Counted from the first letter of the stretch, positions 24,055 to 33,067 are shown. The stretch is DNA of 64,000 nucleotides from Agromyces allii (GCF_009749385.1 NZ_WBIN01000012.1:1-64000); one strand, 5' to 3'. Notes: a model not told the origin generated them from the sequence alone. Numbers and translations are program-made.

Positions 24055-25374
24055 TCAGCCGACGAGCAGCAGCGGGTCGGCGATCAGCCGCTCGCGCGCC
24101 TGCCGTCGGGCGCCGACGAGCGCGGCATCCGGCCCGCCGACCGCGCGTGAGAACGCCGGGATCGCACTGATCGCGCCGTTGCCGACCGTCGGCCGGTTGC
24201 CCTGCAGTGCGGTCTGGATGTCGCCGACGAGCCCGCCCCAGTAGCCGCCGATCACGACGACCGCCGGGTCGAGGGTCGGCACGACGATCTGCAGGGTGCG
24301 ACCGATCCAGTGGGCGGCGTCGAGCCACGACCAGCGGGCGCGGTCCTCGGCCTCTGCGATGCGCAGCACGAGTTCGTCGATGGCCTCGGCACGGCCGTTC
24401 GCGGCGGCGAACGCAGCCAGCCCGGCGCGTTCGAGCACGACGTCGGGCGCGGCGACGGTCGCGAGACAGCCCTGCTGCCCGCACCGGCAGCGCAGTCCGC
24501 CCGGCACGATCGGCAGGTGCCCGAACGTGGCACCGAGTCCGTGCGCGCCGAGCAATGGGCGTCCGGAGGCGAGGGCCGCGGCCGAGACCGCCGTGTCGCC
24601 GTCGAGGTAGAGCACGTCGGCGATGCCGGGCAGGGCGTCGAGCTCGACGCTCGCCGCGGCCACGGCGGCTGGCACGACCTGCATCGGCAGCGGCAGCAGT
24701 CGTTCGATCTCGGCGAGCGAGGGGATCAGCGACCGCAGTCCGCCGAGCACGTCGACCGGTTCGGCGCCGAACCTGGCGTCGGTGACCACGACCGACGGCG
24801 ACCCGACGACGGCGCCGTCGACGAGCACCGTGATGTCGGCGATGCGATGCGCTGCCCGCTCTGCGCGGGCGATCGCGCGGGCGAGTACGACGGCGAGCGG
24901 GGTGAGCGCTTCGGGCGTCGAATCGGTTCCCGAGCGGGTCGCGCCCGCCAGGCCGATCGGACCGGTCGCCGGGGGCGCGCCGGTCGCCCCGGCGCCGCTC
25001 GTCGTGGCGGACGCGGCGGCCACGATCGGCTCGCTGAAGCGGGCCTCCTCGTCGCCGGCGAGACTCGAGACGGTCGCGATCGCCGCATCGAGCGAGAGCC
25101 GTGCCGTCACGAGCACGCGGTCGCCGCCGGTGAGGGCGAGCGGCGTCGAGCGGCCGTCGCCGTGCGCGTCGCCCGATTCGCGGATCACGCCGGCGTCGAG
25201 CAGGCGTGCCGTCAGGCCCGCGATGGTGCCGCGGCCGAGGCCCGTGGCATTCACGAGTTCGCTGCGGGTCGCCGTGCCGTGGGTAACGAGGTGCTCGACC
25301 ACACGGGCCGATTGTTCGCGATGGAGGTCGAGGGGGCCGGTGATGGTCGGGACCGTCGTATCGCCGGGTGTCAT
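24055..25374 (-). CDS. ROK-family transcriptional regulator (NagC/XylR type)
   Basis: The 439-residue protein has an N-terminal winged helix (ATRSELVNATGLGRGTIAGLTARLLDAG, about 32-60) and a C-terminal ROK sugar-binding fold. The zinc motif CRCGQQGCLATVA is intact (about 291-303), after GLGATFGHLPIVPGGL. The usual ATP-site motif DxGxT is not recognisable, so it should be a repressor, not a kinase. It follows the MFS-carboxylesterase pair on the same strand (82-bp gap) and probably controls them. The start at 25374 lacks a clear ribosome site. Confidence 0.88.
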   Translation of the reverse strand: MTPGDTTVPTITGPLDLHREQSARVVEHLVTHGTATRSELVNATGLGRGTIAGLTARLLDAGVIRESGDAHGDGRSTPLALTGGDRVLVTARLSLDAAIATVSSLAGDEEARFSEPIVAAASATTSGAGATGAPPATGPIGLAGATRSGTDSTPEALTPLAVVLARAIARAERAAHRIADITVLVDGAVVGSPSVVVTDARFGAEPVDVLGGLRSLIPSLAEIERLLPLPMQVVPAAVAAASVELDALPGIADVLYLDGDTAVSAAALASGRPLLGAHGLGATFGHLPIVPGGLRCRCGQQGCLATVAAPDVVLERAGLAAFAAANGRAEAIDELVLRIAEAEDRARWSWLDAAHWIGRTLQIVVPTLDPAVVVIGGYWGGLVGDIQTALQGNRPTVGNGAISAIPAFSRAVGGPDAALVGARRQARERLIADPLLLVG

Positions 25375-25456
25375 GACGCAAGCATGAACCCGCACGGCCT
25401 CCCGGTCACGTACCCCGTTCGGGGGCCGAGTCCGGGAGGCCGGGAGTTCGGACCGA

Positions 25457-27004
25457 TCAGGCGCCCAGGAGCGACCGCACCGAGGCGTACCCGTCGGCGA
25501 CCACGCTCGACGGCGTGTCGTACACGCGCGTCGTGCGCGCGGCATCCGTGTACCGCGGCCAGCCGGGCTCGCCCGTCGCGACGAACGCGACGGCGCCGCC
25601 GTGCACCTCGTCGGCGAGGCCCTGCGGCGGGTTCGGGCCAGCGAGCGGTTCGATCGCGATCGAGTCGAGGCAGTCGAAGAAGAACGGCACGTCGAGGCAG
25701 TGCTCGGCGAAGCCGAACGTGCCGGACGGCCACGAGAACCGGTACACCCAGGTCGGGGCATCGCCGCGCAGGGCGGCGAGCGCGACCACCGCCGAGCGGA
25801 ACATCCGGTCGGTGAGCAGCCGGCCCGCGATGCGTGCCGTGCCCTTCGCAGCGACGTCGGCGTTCGCGGCGAGGTAGGCCTTCTGCGCGGCCTTCGGCAG
25901 GCCGAGCTTGCGCAGCACGATCGACTTCGGCACCCACCGGAGCTTCTTCTCGGCCTCGGCGAAGGCCATCGTGAACTCGTCGTCGGTCGCACCGAGGACG
26001 AGCGGCTTGTCGGCGCCCACCCCGGCGATCAACGACTCGCGCGTCGGCCGGAGGATGAGCTCGCCGTCGACGGCGGGCCCGAGGGGCAGCCCGTGCTCGA
26101 TCACGTCCTGGAGCCCGGCCGCGCCGAGGTCGGTCGCCTTCTTCTGCAGCTCGAGCACGCGCTCCTCGCTCAGCGACCCGAAGCCCGCCCGGGTCGGTTC
26201 GACCCCCGCCGTGGCCGCGAGCTCGCGGCCGAAGGCCTCGCTGCGCTCCGGGGCGACATCGGCCAGCGCACCCGAGATCGCGTAGACCCCGTGGAACAGG
26301 TGCTGCGCGGCCTCCATGCCGAGCAGCGTGAGCACGGCCCCGCCGCCGGCCGACTGCCCGGCGATGCTCACGCGCGACGGGTCGCCGCCGAACGCCGCGA
26401 TGTTGCGCTGCACCCACTCGAGCGCGAGCAGCCAGTCGCGCACGCCGCGGTTGCTCGGGGCATCCGCGATCCATCCGAAGCCGTCGAAGCCGAGACGGTA
26501 CGAGATCGTCACCGTCACGACGCCGTCGCGGTTGAACCGGCCGCCGTCGTACCAGAGGCTCGCGGGGGAGCCTGCGAAGTAGCCGCCGCCGTGGATCCAC
26601 ACGAGCACGGGCAGGCCGTCGGTGCCGCTCTCGGGCGTCGCGGGCGACGGCGTGAACACGTTCACGTTCAGCGTGGACTCGCCCGGCACGCTCGGCTCCG
26701 GGATGAGCGTCACGCCGGGGTCGCCGCGCTGCGCGGTCGCGCCGAACTCGAGCGCGTCGCGCACGCCCTCCCATGGCGCCTTCGGCACGGGGGCCGCGAA
26801 TCGCAGGGCGCCCACCGGCGGCTCGGCGAAGGGAATGCCGAGGAAGGCGGCGGATGCCTCGGGCGAACCCGGTTCGCCGCGCCAGGCGCCGCGCACGACG
26901 CCGGCCTCGGTGCCGACCTCGACGAAGTCGGAGGGGGAGGGGGAGGTGGAGGCGGAGCGGCTCCCGCTCGCGGTGGTGGCGGTGGCGGTGGATCGGTCGG
27001 TCAT
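25457..27004 (-). CDS. Carboxylesterase type B
   Basis: The 515-residue alpha/beta hydrolase has family signatures in order: FLGIPFAEPPVGALRF (about 54-69), the oxyanion-hole motif VWIHGGGYFAGS and the nucleophile elbow VSIAGQSAGGGAVL with catalytic Ser. The acid (in the VLGATDDEF region) and histidine (in the GFAEHCLDVPFFF region) follow in the second half. The first 25 residues are a Ser/Thr/Ala linker without a signal peptide, so the enzyme is likely cytoplasmic. Seven bases separate it from the upstream MFS gene, so imported esters may be its substrates. Confidence 0.92.
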   Translation of the reverse strand: MTDRSTATATTASGSRSASTSPSPSDFVEVGTEAGVVRGAWRGEPGSPEASAAFLGIPFAEPPVGALRFAAPVPKAPWEGVRDALEFGATAQRGDPGVTLIPEPSVPGESTLNVNVFTPSPATPESGTDGLPVLVWIHGGGYFAGSPASLWYDGGRFNRDGVVTVTISYRLGFDGFGWIADAPSNRGVRDWLLALEWVQRNIAAFGGDPSRVSIAGQSAGGGAVLTLLGMEAAQHLFHGVYAISGALADVAPERSEAFGRELAATAGVEPTRAGFGSLSEERVLELQKKATDLGAAGLQDVIEHGLPLGPAVDGELILRPTRESLIAGVGADKPLVLGATDDEFTMAFAEAEKKLRWVPKSIVLRKLGLPKAAQKAYLAANADVAAKGTARIAGRLLTDRMFRSAVVALAALRGDAPTWVYRFSWPSGTFGFAEHCLDVPFFFDCLDSIAIEPLAGPNPPQGLADEVHGGAVAFVATGEPGWPRYTDAARTTRVYDTPSSVVADGYASVRSLLGA

Positions 27005-27011
27005 GGGGTTC

Positions 27012-28328
27012 CTATCGGACGCTCTTGATGGGCAGGAGGACGAAGGCCGCCGCGACGACCGCGACGATGCCGAAGACGAAGAGCATCGGGTACCCGCCGA
27101 ACGCGCCGATGATGAGGCCGGCGATCGCGGGGCTCATCGCCTGCGGGATGTTCGTGGCGATGTTCAGGATGCCGAGGTCCTTGCCGGCTCCCGCGCCGCC
27201 GGCGGGCAGCACCTCGGTCATGAGTGCCGCATCGACCGACATGTAGACCCCGAACCCGACGCCGTTGATGACGCTCATGACGATCATGCCCGTCATGTTC
27301 GGCATGAGCACCGGCGCCACGAGGCCGAGCACCATGATGGCGGATGCCGCGTAGATGAAGACCTTGCGACGGCCGATGCGGTCGCTCCACCATCCGGAGA
27401 CGCCGATGGCGATGAGGGTGGGCACGAAGGCCGCGAGGGTGAGGGTGAGCACGGCACCCGGCGCCTCGGCGACGGGGACGCCGATGTAGTCGGTGAGGAT
27501 GTACAGCTGGAACGCGGTGACCACGAAGTAGCCGAGCACGAGCAGGAATCGGGCCGCGAAGGCCCAGGCGAAGTCGGGGTGCTTGCGCGGGTCGATCCAG
27601 AATCCGGCGAAGAAGCGCCTCCAGCTCCACGCCGGCACGACGGCGTCCTTCGACGACCAGTCGCGGTTGACGACCACGAAGAGCACGGTCACGACGATCA
27701 CCGCGATGCCGAAGGCCGAGTAGCCGACGCCGAGGTTCGCCGCGAACACGCTCGCGACCATGATGCCGAGGGTCATGCCGACCTGGGTGCCGATGCCGAA
27801 CATCGCGCTCGCCGCACCGCGCTTCTCGCGCGGGAACCGGTCGGGCGTGAGCGCACTGAGCGGCCCCTGCAGACCGTTCAGCGCGACCTGGATGATCACC
27901 CAGAACACAGTGATCCAGAGGAGCGAGGTGAGCGAGCCGAGTCCGAGCAGGAACAGGCCGCCGACGAGCGCGCCGCCGACCATCCACGGCGTGCGTCGGC
28001 CGAAGCGCGAGCGCGTGCGGTCGGAGAAGGCGCCGACGATGGGCTGGGCGAAGAGCGTGAACACGAACGACACGGTCGTGACGATCGCGAGGTTCGCGAC
28101 CTTGTTCTCCTCGTCGAGAAGCGCGATCTGGGTCGGCAGGAGGATCGCGATCAGGCCGCCGTACGTGGCGAACAGCGTGAGCGCCGTGACGAGGATGCCG
28201 GGCAGCAGTGCTCTCGTCGGCGGCGGACTCTGCGGCGGTTCGCCGGCGACGGGTCCGGTCGCGGAGATGGCGCCGGTGGGGGCGATGAGGGAGGTGGGGT
28301 CGCCGGAGGCGGCGGGCTGGATCGACAT
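27012..28328 (-). CDS. MFS transporter, GPH/SLC45-like sugar transporter, copy 1
   Basis: The 438-residue protein has 12 predicted spans after a 45-residue Pro/Ala-rich N-terminus. The motif GAFSDRTRSRFGRRTPWMVGGAL after helix 2 and GWWSDRIGRRKVFIYAAS in the second half are typical of GPH/SLC45-like sugar porters. It is clearly paralogous to the transporter at 30930-32276 (shared FSDRTRSRFGRR, KHPDF, LTDY and FVFGI/FPVGI regions). GAGGAG precedes ATG 28328. It starts the operon with the carboxylesterase and ROK regulator. The promoter region carries a palindrome and a degenerate TetR-type site. Confidence 0.9.
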   Translation of the reverse strand: MSIQPAASGDPTSLIAPTGAISATGPVAGEPPQSPPPTRALLPGILVTALTLFATYGGLIAILLPTQIALLDEENKVANLAIVTTVSFVFTLFAQPIVGAFSDRTRSRFGRRTPWMVGGALVGGLFLLGLGSLTSLLWITVFWVIIQVALNGLQGPLSALTPDRFPREKRGAASAMFGIGTQVGMTLGIMVASVFAANLGVGYSAFGIAVIVVTVLFVVVNRDWSSKDAVVPAWSWRRFFAGFWIDPRKHPDFAWAFAARFLLVLGYFVVTAFQLYILTDYIGVPVAEAPGAVLTLTLAAFVPTLIAIGVSGWWSDRIGRRKVFIYAASAIMVLGLVAPVLMPNMTGMIVMSVINGVGFGVYMSVDAALMTEVLPAGGAGAGKDLGILNIATNIPQAMSPAIAGLIIGAFGGYPMLFVFGIVAVVAAAFVLLPIKSVR

Positions 28329-28379
28329 GAGGCTCCTCTTCGTTGAGAACGACCTGGGGGAGGGACGAGCGCGTCTCGG

Positions 28380-28404
28380 CAAAACCGAACGGCGCTCGGT
28401 GATG
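28380..28404. promoter_or_regulatory. Degenerate TetR-type operator CAAAACC-N11-GGTGATG
   Basis: CAAAACC at 28380-28386 is followed after 11 bases by GGTGATG (28398-28404). The perfect site CAAAACC-N11-GGTTTTG lies before the paralogous MFS gene (30863-30887), so five of seven bases of the second arm match. It lies about 50 bases before the MFS copy 1 start, placing it near its promoter. Confidence 0.45.
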
Positions 28405-28428
28405 AGTATGCGCCGTTCCCGCAAAGAA

Positions 28429-28441
28429 TTCAACCGTTGAA
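28429..28441. promoter_or_regulatory. Perfect palindrome TTCAACCGTTGAA, candidate ROK operator
   Basis: A 13-bp perfect palindrome around a central C lies about 100 bases before MFS copy 1 in a locally AT-richer stretch. ROK repressors commonly bind A/T-flanked TT-AAC/GTT-AA palindromes, and two ROK genes are nearby (24055 and 29033). Which one binds here is not determined. Confidence 0.5.
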
Positions 28442-28488
28442 CTAAATGGGCGCGACGGCCCGCGGCCGGCCGCCGAGGATCGCGGCGA

Positions 28489-29007
28489 TCACCGAGCGTC
28501 GAAGCGCGCTCCGTCGGGGTCGGGCTCGAGGACGGCGAAGACCAGCACCGCGTAGCCGCCCACCGGTACCAGCGAGAGCAGGTACCACCATCCGGATCGA
28601 TTCGTGTCGTGCAGCCGCCGCACGGTCACCGCGATCGACGGCACGAGGAGCGGCAGCAGCAGGACGAAACTGATGATGATCGGCACGCCGATCGCGACCG
28701 CGAGGTCGATGGTCAACTGCGGCACGTCGAACACGCCCGAGGTCTCGGTGTTGCCCTGCACCGCCGACGCGACCACGGCCGCCATCCCGATGATCAGGGC
28801 GATGCCGAGCAGGACTCCCAGCGCGGCCCCGATGATCGACTGGAACAGGTAGGCCCACCAGAACTCCGACCGGCTCGCCCGGCCGGAGAATCGCGCGTAG
28901 TTCCGGAAGAACCTCGAGACCGATTGCCCGAACGTCGCGCCGTACAGCGGGAGGTCGAGGGGTGCGGCTTCCGCGACCCGGGGCGGGGCCGATGCGAGCG
29001 TGGTCAT
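28489..29007 (-). CDS. DUF805 membrane protein
   Basis: The 172-residue protein has the DUF805 pattern: FFRNYARFSGRASRSEFWWAYLFQ before helix 1, three to four membrane spans, and SIAVTVRRLHDTNRSGWWYLL between them. The RLHDxxxSGWW motif is diagnostic. The molecular function of DUF805 is unknown. ATG 29007 is preceded by TTGGAGA. It lies 25 bases after the ROK gene on the same strand, so it is the third gene of the TetR-ROK-DUF805 operon. Confidence 0.9.
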   Translation of the reverse strand: MTTLASAPPRVAEAAPLDLPLYGATFGQSVSRFFRNYARFSGRASRSEFWWAYLFQSIIGAALGVLLGIALIIGMAAVVASAVQGNTETSGVFDVPQLTIDLAVAIGVPIIISFVLLLPLLVPSIAVTVRRLHDTNRSGWWYLLSLVPVGGYAVLVFAVLEPDPDGARFDAR

Positions 29008-29032
29008 CGTGGTCTCCAAGGTCGGGTGACGT

Positions 29033-30247
29033 TCAGACGCCGAGTCGCGACGGGTCGGCGAGAAGGCGGTCGCGGGCCGCCCACGCGGCGCCGAGGAGGG
29101 CCGCGTCGGTGCCGAGTCGCCCGGCCGACACGATCGGGATCTCGGATGCCGGCCCGCCGAACGCCGCGGCCACCGCGGGCCGGTTGGCACGGAAGGCCCG
29201 CTCGATCGATGGGGTGCGCGCCGCCCAGAACCCGCCGATGACGATGGTCGACGGATCCGTCGCGAGCGAGAGCACCTGGAGGGCGCGGGCGATCCAGGGC
29301 AGCGCGGCGTCCCACGCGGCGGTCGCGGCGGGTTCGCCGGTGTCGACGCGACGGGAGAACTCGTCGAGTGCGGCAGCGAGGCCGTGTTCGCCCACGAGCC
29401 GGGTGAGGCCCGCGCGCTCGAGCAGTGCGTCGGGCCCGGCGATCGTGACGAGGCATCCGGTCTGCCCGCATTCGCAGGCCGGCCCGTCGGGGATGAGGGC
29501 GAGATGCCCGAGCGAGGCTCCGACGCCGTGCGCTCCCTCGACGACCCGGCCGCCGGCGATGATCGCGCCGCCGATGCCCGAGTTGGACTTGAGGTAGACG
29601 AGGTCGTCGACGCCGTCGAGGAGCGAGCGTTCGGCGCGCGCGGCGAGCCAGCCGTCGGAGGCGAGGGTCACGACTCCGGGTAGTTCGGGCACGCGGGCGC
29701 GCAGCCCGCCGAGCAGGTCGACGACCCCCCAGCCGAGGTCGGTGTCAGCGAGGACGACCGGCGGCTCGCCGCCGACCGGGGCGAAGACGACGACCGGCAC
29801 CTCGACGACGCGGCGTCCGAGCTCTGCAGCGGCGCGGAGCGCATCGCGGGTCACCTCGCCGAGCACGTCCAGCACCGCGTCGGGAGCGCCCATCGGGCGC
29901 CCGTGACGACGTTCGACCCGGTGCAGTTCATCGCCGGCCAGGTTCGTGAGCAGCGCGGTCGCGGTATCCGCGTCGACCTGGGCGACGAGCACGGCGACGG
30001 TGTCGGCCGCCAGCTCGAGCCGGGTGATCGGCCGTCCGCGGCCGGTCTGCGTCGGGTTCGACTCGCGCACCACGCCCGCCGCTGACAGGGCCGTCGCGAG
30101 CGCCGTCACCGCACCCCGTGTGAGTCCGGTCGCCGCGGCGATCTCGCTGCGCGCGCTCGGACCCGACGCGACGAGGTGGTCGAGCACGAGGGTCAGGTTG
30201 TGCCGCCGGACGTCGCCCGAGACGAGCGAACGCGCTGCCCGCGGCAT
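29033..30247 (-). CDS. ROK-family transcriptional regulator
   Basis: The 404-residue protein has a winged helix (SARSEIAAATGLTRGAVTALATALSAAGV, about 31-58) and a ROK domain with the zinc motif CECGQTGCLVTIA and GVGASLGHLALIPDG before it. It shares layout with the ROK protein at 24055 but is not a recent duplicate. It starts four bases after the TetR gene stop, so the two are co-transcribed. A sugar or sugar-derived ligand is expected from the family and from the neighbouring GH3 and MFS genes. Confidence 0.9.
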   Translation of the reverse strand: MPRAARSLVSGDVRRHNLTLVLDHLVASGPSARSEIAAATGLTRGAVTALATALSAAGVVRESNPTQTGRGRPITRLELAADTVAVLVAQVDADTATALLTNLAGDELHRVERRHGRPMGAPDAVLDVLGEVTRDALRAAAELGRRVVEVPVVVFAPVGGEPPVVLADTDLGWGVVDLLGGLRARVPELPGVVTLASDGWLAARAERSLLDGVDDLVYLKSNSGIGGAIIAGGRVVEGAHGVGASLGHLALIPDGPACECGQTGCLVTIAGPDALLERAGLTRLVGEHGLAAALDEFSRRVDTGEPAATAAWDAALPWIARALQVLSLATDPSTIVIGGFWAARTPSIERAFRANRPAVAAAFGGPASEIPIVSAGRLGTDAALLGAAWAARDRLLADPSRLGV

Positions 30248-30251
30248 CCGG

Positions 30252-30836
30252 TCAGCCCTGCCTGGTGATGAGCTGCCAGAGGTAGGCGATGTGCTCGGCC
30301 ATGTCGATGGAGGGGTCGAGCATCCACTGGGTCTGCAGGCCGTCGGCGGCCGCGAGGAACAGGTTGGCGATGCGCTCGATGTCGAGCTCGGGGTCGAGCC
30401 GGCCGGCCTGCTGCTCCTCGCGGAGCATGCCGCCGAACGTGGCCCGGAACTCCACGTAGCGCTCGACGAAGAAGTCGTGCGCCGGGTGGGCGGTGTCGAC
30501 GGCCTCGGTCGAGAGCTGCGCGTAGAGCTGCACGAGCCCCGGCACCTCGCTGTTGTGCCGGATCACGTCGATGAACGACTCGATCGGGCGATCGACCTTG
30601 AGCCCGTAGGTGGCCATGTCGACCTCGTCGCGCTTGCGGAGCACCTCCTGGAAGAGCTCCTCCTTCGACGAGAAGTAGTGCAGCAGGCCGGCCTGGCTGA
30701 GCTCGACCGCGTCGGCGAGCTCCTTGACGCTCGTGCGGCGGTACCCGTTGCGTGCGATCACGTCGAGCGCAGTGGTGAGGATCTCCTCGCGCTTGGCGAT
30801 GCCTTTTGCGTACGAACCTCGTTGAGCCATAGGCAA
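30252..30836 (-). CDS. TetR-family transcriptional regulator
   Basis: The 194-residue protein has the TetR HTH at about 17-62 (REEILTTALDVIARNGYRRTSVKELADAVELSQAGLLHYFSSKEELF) and an all-helical ligand domain. It is divergent from the MFS-PAP2-GH3 operon. A perfect inverted repeat, CAAAACC-N11-GGTTTTG, lies in the 93-bp gap and is its likely operator. Such TetR proteins occur beside beta-glucosidase/sugar-porter operons in Actinobacteria. A second in-frame ATG at 30830 would give MAQRGSYAKG. Confidence 0.92.
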   Translation of the reverse strand: MPMAQRGSYAKGIAKREEILTTALDVIARNGYRRTSVKELADAVELSQAGLLHYFSSKEELFQEVLRKRDEVDMATYGLKVDRPIESFIDVIRHNSEVPGLVQLYAQLSTEAVDTAHPAHDFFVERYVEFRATFGGMLREEQQAGRLDPELDIERIANLFLAAADGLQTQWMLDPSIDMAEHIAYLWQLITRQG

Positions 30837-30862
30837 ATGCTACGGATCCCGGCCTTGCAATC

Positions 30863-30887
30863 CAAAACCGAGCGAAGTATGGTTTTG
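30863..30887. promoter_or_regulatory. TetR-type operator CAAAACC-N11-GGTTTTG
   Basis: This is a perfect 7-bp inverted repeat with an 11-bp spacer (30863-30869 and 30881-30887), in an AT-richer stretch between the divergent tetR (start 30836) and MFS (start 30930) genes. The arm spacing suits a TetR dimer. A degenerate copy before the paralogous MFS gene (28380) suggests a small regulon. Confidence 0.7.
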
Positions 30888-30929
30888 CGAAATGCCTCGA
30901 TGAAGAGGCTCCGAGAGGACCCACAGCCC

Positions 30930-32276
30930 ATGACGACGATGTCTTCCCCAGCATCACCGGTCGAACCCTCGCCCGAACCCGCGGCAGCCGACTCCGCAGC
31001 CGACTCCGCAGTCGACGACGCCCTCGCCTTCGTCGAGGAGGCAGCCGGCAACGAGGATCCGCCTGCCCCGATCAAGGGCGTGCGCCGCCTGCTCGGGTGG
31101 ATCATCCCCGCCAACCTCGGCATCTTCCTCATCTGGGGCGCGGTTCCCGGCATCCTGCTCCCGGCCCAGATCTCGTTGCTGTTCGGCGAGGCCGACAAGG
31201 TCGCGAACCTCACGCTCGTGGCGACCATCGGCGCGTTCTGCTCGATGCTCGCCCAGCCGATCGCCGGGCAGATCTCCGATCGCACCCGCTCGCGGTTCGG
31301 CCGGCGCGCACCCTGGATCTTCATCGGCGCACTCGCCGGCGGCCTCTCGCTCGTCGGGCTCGCGTTCGCGGACTCGCTGGTGGGCGTCGTGATCGCGTGG
31401 AGCCTCGTGCAGATCACCTACAACATCGCGCAGGGCCCGCTCAGCGCGATCATGCCCGACCGTGTGCCGCTCAAGCGACGGGGCACCTTCGCCGCCCTCT
31501 CGGGCATCGGCCTCATGGTCGGCGCCCTCGGCGGGCAGATCGTCGGCTCGCTGTTCTTCAACAGCATCACGGCCGGCTACGTGACCTTCGCGGCATTCTC
31601 GCTCGTGATCCTCACGCTGTTCCTCGTCTTCAACCCGGACCACTCCTCGAAGGAGCTCGAGCCCGAGCCGTTCCGGTTCGCCGACTTCCTGCGCACGTTC
31701 TGGGTGAACCCGGTCAAGCACCCCGACTTCTTCTGGGCGTTCACCGGTCGCCTGCTGCTCTACACCGGCTACTTCGCCGTGACCGGCTTCCAGCTCTACC
31801 TGCTCACCGACTACTTCGGGGTCGAGAAGCCCGAGACGATCATCCCCATGCTCGGCCTGATCAGCCTCGTCGGCATCCTCTCGGCCACGATCGTGTCTGG
31901 TCCGCTCTCCGACAAGGTGGGCCGCCGCAAGCCCTTCGTGTTCATCTCTTCGGTGGTCACGGGTCTCGCGCTCGTCGTGCCGTGGGTCTGGCCCGACCTC
32001 ACCGCGTGGATGGTCTTCACCTTCGTCTCCGGCCTCGGCTTCGGCATGTTCCAGGCCGTCGACACCGCGCTCATGAGCGAGGTGCTGCCCTCGGCGAAGT
32101 CGTTCGCGAAGGACCTCGGCGTCGTCAACATCGCCGCGACGCTGCCGCAGACCCTCGCCCCGGGCGTCGCCGGCGCCATCGTGCTCTCGTTCGGCTACGC
32201 CGCGCTCTTCCCCGTGGGCATCGTGCTCTCGGTCCTCGGCGCGTTCGCGGTCTGGCCCATCAAGGCGGTGAAGTGA
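30930..32276 (+). CDS. MFS transporter, GPH/SLC45-like sugar transporter, copy 2
   Basis: The 448-residue porter has an acidic Ser/Ala/Glu N-terminus (about 50 residues) and 12 spans. It carries GQISDRTRSRFGRRAPWIFIGAL after helix 2 and GPLSDKVGRRKPFVFISS in the second half, matching copy 1. It is first in an operon with PAP2 and a GH3 beta-glucosidase, so import of beta-glucosides is the likely role. ATG 30930 has GAGAGGA about ten bases upstream; an upstream ATG at 30900 is in frame but has no ribosome site. The stop overlaps the PAP2 start (TGATG). Confidence 0.9.
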   Translation: MTTMSSPASPVEPSPEPAAADSAADSAVDDALAFVEEAAGNEDPPAPIKGVRRLLGWIIPANLGIFLIWGAVPGILLPAQISLLFGEADKVANLTLVATIGAFCSMLAQPIAGQISDRTRSRFGRRAPWIFIGALAGGLSLVGLAFADSLVGVVIAWSLVQITYNIAQGPLSAIMPDRVPLKRRGTFAALSGIGLMVGALGGQIVGSLFFNSITAGYVTFAAFSLVILTLFLVFNPDHSSKELEPEPFRFADFLRTFWVNPVKHPDFFWAFTGRLLLYTGYFAVTGFQLYLLTDYFGVEKPETIIPMLGLISLVGILSATIVSGPLSDKVGRRKPFVFISSVVTGLALVVPWVWPDLTAWMVFTFVSGLGFGMFQAVDTALMSEVLPSAKSFAKDLGVVNIAATLPQTLAPGVAGAIVLSFGYAALFPVGIVLSVLGAFAVWPIKAVK

Positions 32277-33052
32277 TGACGGATGTCTCGACCGCGACGA
32301 ACCCCGTCGTGTCCCCGTCCCCGGCCAAGCGCCCTCGCGCGCTGCTCGTCTCCGGGCTCATCGGCCTCGCGCTCTTCATCGCCTTCGGCTTCGCCGTGTT
32401 CCAGAACGTCGAGGCGCCGTTCACCCAGCCGCTCGACGACGCCTGGCGCGCGCTCATCGGCGCGTCGGCCCTCGACCAGGTCAGCTGGATCGTGCCGATG
32501 TTCTTCCAGTACCTCGGCGAACTGCCCGGATTCGCGCTCACGATCCTGATCATCCCGATCTGGCTCTTCGTGATCCGCCGCTGGCGCACCGGCCTGTTCT
32601 GGCTCACCTCGGTGCTCGTCGGCAACATGATCGTGTCGCAGGTGACGAAGAACCTCGTCGATCGGCCCCGCCCGGCCGACGACCCCGCGAACGGACTGTT
32701 CGGCCCGCTCTTCTCGGTCGACCACGGCTCGTTCCCCTCGGGGCACAGCGTGAGCGCCGGCATCCTGATCATCGCCGTCGCCGCCGTGCTGCCGCCCGCG
32801 AAGCGGTTCGTGTGGTGGTTCGTCGCCGCGTTCATCGGCCTCGGCATGATCTGGCAGCGCACCCTCATCAACGCGCACTGGTTCTCGGATGCGGTCTTCG
32901 GCATCATCGGCGGCGCCAGCGCGACGCTGATCATCTGGTGGCTCTTCGCGAACCTGCTCACGAAGGACTACGGCAAGCCGCTGTTCCGTCGTGCGGCGAG
33001 CACCGCAGCGTCGACGCCGTCGAGCCCGGCCGGCGCACCGGCCACCATCTAG
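32276..33052 (+). CDS. PAP2-superfamily membrane phosphatase
   Basis: The 258-residue protein has five to six spans and the three PAP2 motifs: KNLVDRPRPAD (KxxxxxxRP), FPSGHSVSAG and QRTLINAHWFSD (RxxxxxHxxxD). These give the phosphate pocket and catalytic histidine on the outer face. Substrates in the family include undecaprenyl pyrophosphate and phosphatidic acid. Its start overlaps the MFS stop, an unusual partnership for a sugar operon. It may simply be co-expressed, or act on a phosphorylated envelope intermediate. The C-terminus is a short Ser/Ala/Pro tail. Confidence 0.9.
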   Translation: MTDVSTATNPVVSPSPAKRPRALLVSGLIGLALFIAFGFAVFQNVEAPFTQPLDDAWRALIGASALDQVSWIVPMFFQYLGELPGFALTILIIPIWLFVIRRWRTGLFWLTSVLVGNMIVSQVTKNLVDRPRPADDPANGLFGPLFSVDHGSFPSGHSVSAGILIIAVAAVLPPAKRFVWWFVAAFIGLGMIWQRTLINAHWFSDAVFGIIGGASATLIIWWLFANLLTKDYGKPLFRRAASTAASTPSSPAGAPATI

Positions 33053-33067
33053 ACCCGTACCAAAGAC

